From NCBI GenBank assembly GCA_023265355.1, contig JAHFTZ010000044.1, positions 1 through 9,958 of the forward strand: a DNA stretch of 9,958 nt, written 5' to 3'. The DNA comes from Terriglobus sp. Lineage in GTDB: Bacteria > Acidobacteriota > Terriglobia > Terriglobales > Acidobacteriaceae. The notes below the pieces were generated by a model. It made no database searches. It saw only the letters and a list, made by a program, of their open reading frames with translations, and was not told where the DNA came from. A program made the position numbers and the translations under genes. Below are positions 5,191 through 9,958 of the stretch, in pieces; the first letter of the stretch is position 1, and each line of letters begins with the position of its first letter.

Positions 5191-5880
5191 TTATTTGTCG
5201 TTTTTGACGACGTGCGCTCCGGAGGGTGGAGCGGAGGATTTGGTGGCGAGGTACTTGTCGAAGGGAAGAGTGAAGGGGAAGAGTTCGGTGCTGCCCTTAC
5301 CGTCACTAGTCTTAATCATCTTGAAGTAGAGATCCGCGCCCCGGAGGGGGTAGTCGTCGTCCAGGTCGGCGATGTCGTAGAAGAGGAAGCCGGAGGCCGT
5401 GGTGTGCGGCGCGATGGTGGAGGCGCGGAAGCTGAAGTCTGTGTCGTCCTGCAGGATCTTCTTGTCGACGGGTGTGGAGAAGCTGGGTGTCGGGAAGGGT
5501 AGCCTTTTCTGCTGTGCCGGGTTTTTGACGTGAAATACGCGGCGGTGAATCTCACCGGGCAGGGCGGCAGGCAGTTTCCCTCCGTGCTTCGGTTCAAGCT
5601 GGATGCGTACTGCGGAGAGATCGAGCGCATGGTCGGAGTCGTTGTGGATGATGATCCGGATGGGAAGGATGCTGTGTCCGACGTAGTCGATGCGGAAGAA
5701 GTTGGCGCGTGCGCGTGTGTCGTAGGGGTCGGCGGCGATAGTGACGAGTTCCTTCTCGTGCTTCTCCTGCATTGGGTAGGTGGTGATGTCGGCGAGGGGA
5801 GGTGCCTCTTTTTTTGCCGCGTTCCCGGTGACGGCACAGGCAAGAAGGACGGCGAGGGAGGCGAGGCGGCGGAGATTCAT
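5191..5880 (-). CDS. Exported protein of unknown function
   Basis: A 229-residue protein I do not recognise. From ATG 5880 it begins with a good signal peptide, MNLRRLASLAVLLACAVTGNAA, cleaved near NAA-KK or possibly lipidated at Cys15 (LLAC is only a partial lipobox). The mature part has no transmembrane helix. A region FFRIDYVGHSILPIRIIIHN followed by DSDHALDLSAVRIQLEP looks like beta-strands of an immunoglobulin-like fold, and a later stretch (TIAPHTTASGFLFYDIADLD) also reads as strands; a periplasmic or outer-membrane-associated role is a guess. Frame-compatible starts at ATG 5898 and TTG 5919 are disfavoured because they lie within a candidate promoter (5891-5919) whose -10 is only 10 bases before ATG 5880, suggesting a leaderless message. 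It is divergent from the LPS operon, and repeat sequence begins right at its stop. Confidence 0.8.
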   Translation of the reverse strand: MNLRRLASLAVLLACAVTGNAAKKEAPPLADITTYPMQEKHEKELVTIAADPYDTRARANFFRIDYVGHSILPIRIIIHNDSDHALDLSAVRIQLEPKHGGKLPAALPGEIHRRVFHVKNPAQQKRLPFPTPSFSTPVDKKILQDDTDFSFRASTIAPHTTASGFLFYDIADLDDDYPLRGADLYFKMIKTSDGKGSTELFPFTLPFDKYLATKSSAPPSGAHVVKNDK

Positions 5881-5890
5881 GGTTGTGGCG

Positions 5891-5919
5891 ATTATCATCT
5901 TCCCTGTTGCAGTCGGCAA
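5891..5919 (-). promoter_or_regulatory. Candidate sigma-70 promoter for the exported protein gene, implying a leaderless mRNA
   Basis: On the minus strand TTGCCG (5919-5914) is followed after exactly 17 bases by GATAAT (5896-5891), matching four and five of six consensus positions. The -10 ends 10 bases before ATG 5880, so the transcript would start within a few bases of the start codon, and no Shine-Dalgarno sequence lies between them. This is inferred from consensus only. Confidence 0.45.
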
Positions 5920-5956
5920 AAGATTGGACGCGTGAGCGCGGGAGTTTGTGTACAGA

Positions 5957-7210
5957 ATGATGTGGCTTTATAGCTTGGGTCTCACGCTGGCGCTGGTTGT
6001 GAGTGCGCCGTGGTGGGCTCTGCGGATGCTGACGAGCGGGCGATATCGCGAGGGATTAGGGGAACGACTTGGGCTCGTACCTGCACGGCTGCGCGTGCAG
6101 TCTAACGTGGTGTGGCTGCATGCGGTGAGCGTGGGCGAGGTGCTGGCGGCAGGGCGGTTGATCGCTGCGATCGAGGAGTCCGGGCTGCGCGTGGCGCTTT
6201 CGACGACCACGGCGGCCGGGCAGAAGCTGGCGCGGGAGAAGTACGGCGCGGAGCGGGTCTTTTATTTTCCGCTGGATTTTGCCTTTGCGGTGCGGGCTTA
6301 TCTGCGTGCGCTGAGGCCCTGCGCTCTGGTGCTGATGGAGAGCGAGTTGTGGCCTCGTGTGCTGGTGGAGTGCGACCGGGCCGGTGTGTCTGTGGTGGTG
6401 GTGAACGGGCGGGTGTCCGACCGCAGCTTTCCGCGCTACATGAAGCTGAGCCGGCTTTGGAAGCCGCTGCTGGCGAAGGTACGGCTGATCCTGACGCAGA
6501 GCCAGGAAGATGCGTGGCGATGGCGGATGATCGGTTCGCAGTGGGTGGAGACCACGGGGAATCTGAAGTATGACGTGCGGGTTGAGGAAGAGAGCGCACT
6601 GGTGAAAATGCTCCGGGCCGCGTTGCCGACGCAGGAGACGCGCGTGCTGGTGTGCGGGAGCACGCTGGAGGGCGAGGAGAGTCTGTTGCTCGATTGCTGG
6701 TGCGGGCAGGATGCTGTGATGGTGCTGGCTCCAAGGCATCCGCAGAGGTTCGATGCTGTGGCAAAGCTGGTGGAGAGTCGTGGGTTGCGGTGTCTCCGGC
6801 TGAGTGCGTGGCGGGTAGAGAATACCGCGCTGGTTGCGGGAAATGTGTTGCTGCTGGATTCCATTGGCGAACTGGCCGCGATGTACGCGCTCGGCGATGC
6901 GGCGTTTGTGGGTGGCAGTCTGGTGCCGATGGGTGGACACAATCCCCTGGAGGCCGCGCAATGGGGTGTTCCGGTGATGATGGGCGAGCACTATGCGAAC
7001 TTTCGCGGCATGGTGGATGCCATGCGCGAAGAGGATGCGGTGCGGATCGTCTCTGCTGGTGAACTCTGTGGGGAAATGAATCGTCTATTACGGCGAGAGG
7101 ATGAGGGTGTAGGTCTGCGTGGAAGAGAGTTTTTCGAATCGCAGGCCGGAGCGACGAAGAGGGTGATGGAGCGTCTGTTGCCGATTTTGAGAGCGGGGGT
7201 GAAGGGTTGA
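5957..7210 (+). CDS. waaA: 3-deoxy-D-manno-octulosonic acid (Kdo) transferase
   Basis: WaaA (KdtA) transfers Kdo from CMP-Kdo to lipid IVA on the cytoplasmic face of the inner membrane, the first step of LPS core assembly. The 417-residue product has the family length. An N-terminal membrane anchor (LYSLGLTLALVVSAPWWAL) is followed by the conserved RYREGLGERLG block, VVWLHAVSVGEVLAA, the acceptor-side LMESELWPRVL and VVNGRVSDRSFPRY, and in the C-terminal GT-B half TTGNLKYD, LVCGSTLEGEE, LAPRHPQRF, the diagnostic GGHNPLEAAQWGVPVMMG and HYANF. The glutamates in GERLG and SVGE are the positions usually tied to catalysis. ATG 5957 is chosen because it gives the standard N-terminus; GTG 5948, three bases after GGGAG, is a possible alternative. 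It is the first gene of a four-gene operon; its stop overlaps the lpxK start in TTGA. Confidence 0.95.
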   Translation: MMWLYSLGLTLALVVSAPWWALRMLTSGRYREGLGERLGLVPARLRVQSNVVWLHAVSVGEVLAAGRLIAAIEESGLRVALSTTTAAGQKLAREKYGAERVFYFPLDFAFAVRAYLRALRPCALVLMESELWPRVLVECDRAGVSVVVVNGRVSDRSFPRYMKLSRLWKPLLAKVRLILTQSQEDAWRWRMIGSQWVETTGNLKYDVRVEEESALVKMLRAALPTQETRVLVCGSTLEGEESLLLDCWCGQDAVMVLAPRHPQRFDAVAKLVESRGLRCLRLSAWRVENTALVAGNVLLLDSIGELAAMYALGDAAFVGGSLVPMGGHNPLEAAQWGVPVMMGEHYANFRGMVDAMREEDAVRIVSAGELCGEMNRLLRREDEGVGLRGREFFESQAGATKRVMERLLPILRAGVKG

Positions 7211-8193
7211 GGAGACCGTTATTGTGGCCGCTGACGTGGGTGTATCGCGCGGTGGTCAAGAGCAGGAACTATGCGTTCGATCATGAGCCGTATCGCGTCG
7301 TAAGTGTGAAGCGCGCGGTGGTGAGTGTAGGCAGTCTGTCTGCCGGTGGAGCGGGTAAGACGCCCGTGGTGGCCGCGCTGGCGGAGCTGCTCCTGGCGAG
7401 CGGATACACGGTGGATGTGTTGACGCGCGGCTATGGGCGGCGCTCGAAGGTGGTGGAGCGTGTGGATGCGGCCGGGCCGGCTTCGCGGTTTGGCGATGAG
7501 GCGTTGATGCTGGCGCGGGCCTTGCCTAAAGTGCCGGTCTTCGTGGGTGCGGACCGCCTGACGGCAGGTGAACTCGCGGAGCGAAGCGGTGGACGGGGTA
7601 GGCATCATCTGCACCTGCTCGATGATGGATTTCAGCACAGGCGTCTGCGGCGGAGTGTGGATGTGGTTTTGCTGACGCGCGAGGATCTTGGCGATCATCT
7701 GCTGCCTGCAGGGAATCTTCGTGAGCCTTTGGAGAACCTGGCGCGTGCGGGCGCGGTGTTGCTGCGTGGGGACGAGGCAGATGAGCTGCGGCCTGTGGTG
7801 GAGCGACTTTGTGGGAAGCAAAAGTTTGTGTGGGTAGCGCGGCGGATCTTGTGCCTGAAGACGGAGTCGAAGAAGCCGTTCGCGTTCTGCGGTCTGGCGC
7901 GGCCCAAGGATTTCTTTGCCATGCTTCCCGCGGCGAGTGGAAGTATGGCCTTCCGCGATCATCACATCTATAAAGACGAGGATGTGACGGCACTGCTGCG
8001 GCGGGCGAGGGCAGCGGGCGCGGATGGCTGGATCACGACGGCGAAGGACTTTGTGAAGTTGAACGATGCGATGCTGACTCGGTTGCGCGAAGTGGGGCCG
8101 GTGACTGTGGCGGAGCTTCGCGTGGAGTTCGATTCGCCCGCGCTGGTGCTGGAGCAGATGGAGCAGTTGATTGTGAAAGATCTGCATGGGTAA
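7207..8193 (+). CDS. lpxK: Tetraacyldisaccharide 4'-kinase
   Basis: LpxK phosphorylates the 4'-position of tetraacyldisaccharide-1-phosphate to give lipid IVA, the acceptor for WaaA, at the inner membrane. The 328-residue product carries an N-terminal amphipathic segment (RRPLLWPLTWVYRAVV), the Walker A P-loop VGSLSAGGAGKTP (41-53), TRGYGR (73-78), GDEALML (96-102), the catalytic/Walker B-like LLDDGFQHRRL (137-147), NLREPL (170-175), AFCGLARPKDFF (226-237), FRDHHIYKDED (249-259) and TTAKDFVKL (277-285). All expected family blocks are present. The start is TTG 7207, overlapping the waaA stop; it is chosen because it preserves the conserved N-terminus and because the next in-frame candidates would cut into it. 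The end overlaps the heptosyltransferase start by eight bases, which suggests translational coupling. Confidence 0.95.
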   Translation: MRRPLLWPLTWVYRAVVKSRNYAFDHEPYRVVSVKRAVVSVGSLSAGGAGKTPVVAALAELLLASGYTVDVLTRGYGRRSKVVERVDAAGPASRFGDEALMLARALPKVPVFVGADRLTAGELAERSGGRGRHHLHLLDDGFQHRRLRRSVDVVLLTREDLGDHLLPAGNLREPLENLARAGAVLLRGDEADELRPVVERLCGKQKFVWVARRILCLKTESKKPFAFCGLARPKDFFAMLPAASGSMAFRDHHIYKDEDVTALLRRARAAGADGWITTAKDFVKLNDAMLTRLREVGPVTVAELRVEFDSPALVLEQMEQLIVKDLHG

Positions 8194-9238
8194 ACGCATC
8201 CTGATCGTGCGCGTGGGAGCGATGGGCGACGTGCTGCATGCGATGCCCGCCGTGGCTGGCCTGCGCGCGCGGATGCCGGATGCTGAGATCGGTTGGGTCA
8301 TTGAGCCGCGATGGTCTGCGCTCTTGCAGGATGCGAGCGGCGCGATGCCGCTGGTGGATCGTGTCCATCTGGCTCCCACGAAGGCCTGGGCGAAGAGCCC
8401 TCTCGCCCCGGCGACGGTGAAGGATGTCTTGCGACTCCGCGCGGAGTTGCGGGCCTGCAAGTACGACGTGGCTGTAGATCTGCAGGGTTCGATCCGTTCT
8501 GCGGTGATCGCGCGGATGAGCGGTGCTTCCGTGGTGATCGGAAGTGAGGATCCTCGCGAGAAGCAGTCGCGGTGGTTTTATACCTCGCGCGTGAAGACAG
8601 TGAGCGCGCATGTGATCGACCAGGCGGTGGAGATCGTTCGCGCTCTTGTTCCTGCGGTTTGTGCCGGGGAGGTTTCCCTGCCGGTGGATGCAGCAGCGGA
8701 GCGATGGTGCCGGATTTTGCTGGCCGCAGATGCACGGAAGATCGTGGTGATCGCACCCGGTGCCGGTTGGGGTGCGAAGCAGTGGCCTGCGGAGCGGTAT
8801 GGTGCTGTAGCGGGCGATCTGGTGGAGCGCGGGTATCGTGTGCTCGTGAACGCCGTCCCGGGCGGAGATCTCCTGGCAGCGGCTGTCGTGACGGCGAGTG
8901 AGGGCAGGGCCGAGGCGGTAGAGTGTACTCTGCCGCAGTTGATCGCGATGATGCGGCGGGCTGTTCTTTTTCTCGGTGGAGATACAGGGCCTTTACACCT
9001 TGCGGATGCTTTGGGAGTGCCGTTGGTGGGCGTCTTTGGGCCAACGGATCCGGCACGGAATGGGCCTTATCCGGGGCGGAGTACGGGCTTGCATCCCCGG
9101 TTTGTGGTCCTGCGGGACGGCGCGAGCGTCACGGATCATGGAAGATATAAAGAGGCCGAAGCCGGGCTGCTGCGGATCTCCGTGGCGGATGTAAGCCGCG
9201 CGGCATTGCAGTTACTGGAAGGGCGTGAGCAGGGATGA
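8186..9238 (+). CDS. waaC: LPS heptosyltransferase, WaaC (heptosyltransferase I) type
   Basis: A GT9-family glycosyltransferase that should add L-glycero-D-manno-heptose from the ADP-sugar to Kdo-lipid A. The 350-residue product starts RILIVRVGAMGDVLHAMPAV, where D15 matches the catalytic Asp of E. coli WaaC (Asp13). It also has WVIEPRW (37-43), DVAVDLQGSIRSAVIARMSG (94-113), VIAPGAGWGAKQWP (188-201) and the nucleotide-sugar block GGDTGPLHLADALGVP (264-279), with D266 in the usual position, followed by VGVFGPTDPARNGPY. The GAMGDVLHAMPA N-terminus and the ADP-heptose block favour WaaC over WaaF, but the exact position of the transferred sugar is inferred. Its ATG lies inside the end of lpxK, and its stop overlaps the next gene in ATGA. 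The subtype is less certain than the family. Confidence 0.88.
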   Translation: MGKRILIVRVGAMGDVLHAMPAVAGLRARMPDAEIGWVIEPRWSALLQDASGAMPLVDRVHLAPTKAWAKSPLAPATVKDVLRLRAELRACKYDVAVDLQGSIRSAVIARMSGASVVIGSEDPREKQSRWFYTSRVKTVSAHVIDQAVEIVRALVPAVCAGEVSLPVDAAAERWCRILLAADARKIVVIAPGAGWGAKQWPAERYGAVAGDLVERGYRVLVNAVPGGDLLAAAVVTASEGRAEAVECTLPQLIAMMRRAVLFLGGDTGPLHLADALGVPLVGVFGPTDPARNGPYPGRSTGLHPRFVVLRDGASVTDHGRYKEAEAGLLRISVADVSRAALQLLEGREQG

Positions 9239-9783
9239 GTTGGCAGAAGATTGCGCGGAGGGTCCGGGTTCCGCTGGGGTTTGTCTTTGCGGCGGTGTTT
9301 CTATGGCTGGCCCGGCCTACGCCTGTGTCGATGGTGTGGAGCTTTTTCCTGGTGGTGCCGGGGCTCTGGCTGCGCGGATACGCGTCAGGCTACGTGAAGA
9401 AGAACGCCGAACTGGCCATGACGGGCCCATATGCGTATGTGCGCAACCCTCTGTACCTGGGGTCGATTCTGATCGCCTTCGGATTTGCCGGGGCGAGTAC
9501 GCGATGGCAGATCGCGGTGGCGCTGGGGGCTTTGTTTTTAGCGATTTACCTGCCGACGATCCGGAGCGAGGAGCAGTTTCTGCGCGGGCATTTTCCGGAG
9601 TTCGACGGGTACGCGCGGTCGGTGCCGAGACTTGTGCCCCGCATTACTCCGGCGAAGGTGGGGCGCGGGAGTGGAAGCTTCTCCAAAGCACTCTACGTCA
9701 AACACCGTGAGTACAATGCTCTGATGGGGGCGGCGGCTGTGTATGCTGCTCTGGTGGTGCGGATGGTGTGGTTTTCGCGCTGA
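9235..9783 (+). CDS. Isoprenylcysteine carboxyl methyltransferase-like membrane methyltransferase
   Basis: A 182-residue integral membrane protein of the ICMT/phospholipid methyltransferase superfamily, which uses S-adenosylmethionine at the membrane surface. Hydrophobic helices are at about 12-26, 32-46, 73-86 and 92-108. Between them sits the signature TGPYAYVRNPLYLGSILIAFG (63-83), and after them the paired acidic motif RSEEQFLRGHFPEFDGYARSVPRLVPR (110-136), the SAM-binding elements of the family. A C-terminal tail (KALYVKHREYNALMGAAAVY and a final helix to 181) goes beyond the core. Bacteria generally lack prenylated CaaX proteins, so the substrate is probably something else. AGCAGGG precedes the ATG, which overlaps the heptosyltransferase stop by four bases, so it is co-translated with LPS genes. 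A role in modifying lipid A, core sugar or a lipid carrier is inference from context only. Confidence 0.85.
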   Translation: MSWQKIARRVRVPLGFVFAAVFLWLARPTPVSMVWSFFLVVPGLWLRGYASGYVKKNAELAMTGPYAYVRNPLYLGSILIAFGFAGASTRWQIAVALGALFLAIYLPTIRSEEQFLRGHFPEFDGYARSVPRLVPRITPAKVGRGSGSFSKALYVKHREYNALMGAAAVYAALVVRMVWFSR

Positions 9784-9869
9784 ATCCGATTTTTTGGCAC
9801 CGCTTTGCTCTCGAAGGGAACGTGTTTCTGAACGATTTGAATCATTTCAGGCTTTAGGTTTGTGGAGCG

Positions 9870-9958
9870 GTGCTGTGTGTTGCGGCGGGCTCGTGGGTGG
9901 GAGTGCGTGCGCAGGCGGTACCTCAGGTAACGCCGAAGACGACGCTGGCGCAGAAGCT
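9870..9958 (+). CDS. Possible start of an exported protein, cut by the right edge
   Basis: From GTG 9870 the frame is open to the window edge and reads VLCVAAGSWVGVRAQA, then VPQVTPKTTLAQK. The first part looks like the hydrophobic core and AxA-type cleavage site of a signal peptide. The frame is closed upstream by TAG at 9855-9857, so few starts are available. GGAG (9864-9867) lies only two bases before the GTG, and no positively charged n-region is visible, which weakens the call. With only 29 codons the family cannot be told. It follows the LPS operon after an 86-base gap. Confidence 0.4.
   Translation, partial: MLCVAAGSWVGVRAQAVPQVTPKTTLAQK

Noticed and set aside
6056..7259. Two long minus-strand frames opposite waaA (311 and 385 codons)
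   Set aside because: The products are rich in His, Pro, Arg and Ser, typical of antisense reading of GC-rich genes. waaA motifs on the plus strand explain the sequence.
7219..8460. 413-codon minus-strand frame spanning lpxK and the heptosyltransferase start
   Set aside because: It overlaps two genes with intact catalytic motifs and has no recognisable domain, so it is an antisense artefact.
9797..9873. GCACCGCT (9797-9804) and AGCGGTGC (9866-9873) inverted pair after the LPS operon
   Set aside because: Eight-base arms separated by 61 bases are expected by chance in GC-rich DNA, and no T tract follows, so it is not called a terminator.

Overview
The window looks like a piece of a chromosome from an Acidobacteriota species of the Terriglobia type (Granulicella/Terriglobus/Edaphobacter relatives). 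This rests on GC-rich coding DNA, two tandem secreted proteins of the soil-associated TIGR03435/DUF3738 family that is greatly expanded in that phylum, a Gram-negative lipid A/inner-core operon, and short hairpin-bearing dispersed repeats between genes. The placement is inferred from family content, not from a search. No rRNA, tRNA, CRISPR array, phage gene or complete insertion sequence was seen, and no gene-free stretch exceeds about 170 bases.

Left part (1-1204, minus strand): the N-terminal third of purL (purine synthesis) runs off the left edge, and a complete dut (dUTPase) lies just upstream of it in the same direction. Both are nucleotide-metabolism genes and may be co-transcribed. A 127-bp divergent intergenic region, containing a 23-bp palindrome, separates dut from the next block.

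Middle part (1332-5880): two tandem TIGR03435 genes on the plus strand form a probable operon. Their last ~70 bases are almost identical and their synonymous sites match completely, while the rest of the two genes is well diverged. Converging on them from the minus strand are a membrane-anchored PAS-GGDEF diguanylate cyclase, an acetyltransferase resembling spermidine/thialysine acetyltransferases, and an unrecognised exported protein. The gaps hold two copies of a dispersed repeat with shared ends, a second repeat-like segment, and a long inverted repeat upstream of the cyclase.

Right part (5957-9783, plus strand): four tightly coupled genes, waaA (Kdo transferase), lpxK (lipid A 4'-kinase), a heptosyltransferase of the WaaC type and an isoprenylcysteine-methyltransferase-like membrane methyltransferase. 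Each gene overlaps the next by 4 or 8 bases, so they are almost certainly one operon. The first three make the phosphorylated Kdo-lipid A plus first heptose of the inner core. The methyltransferase has no known role in that pathway and is the functional puzzle of the operon. A new exported protein may start at the right edge.
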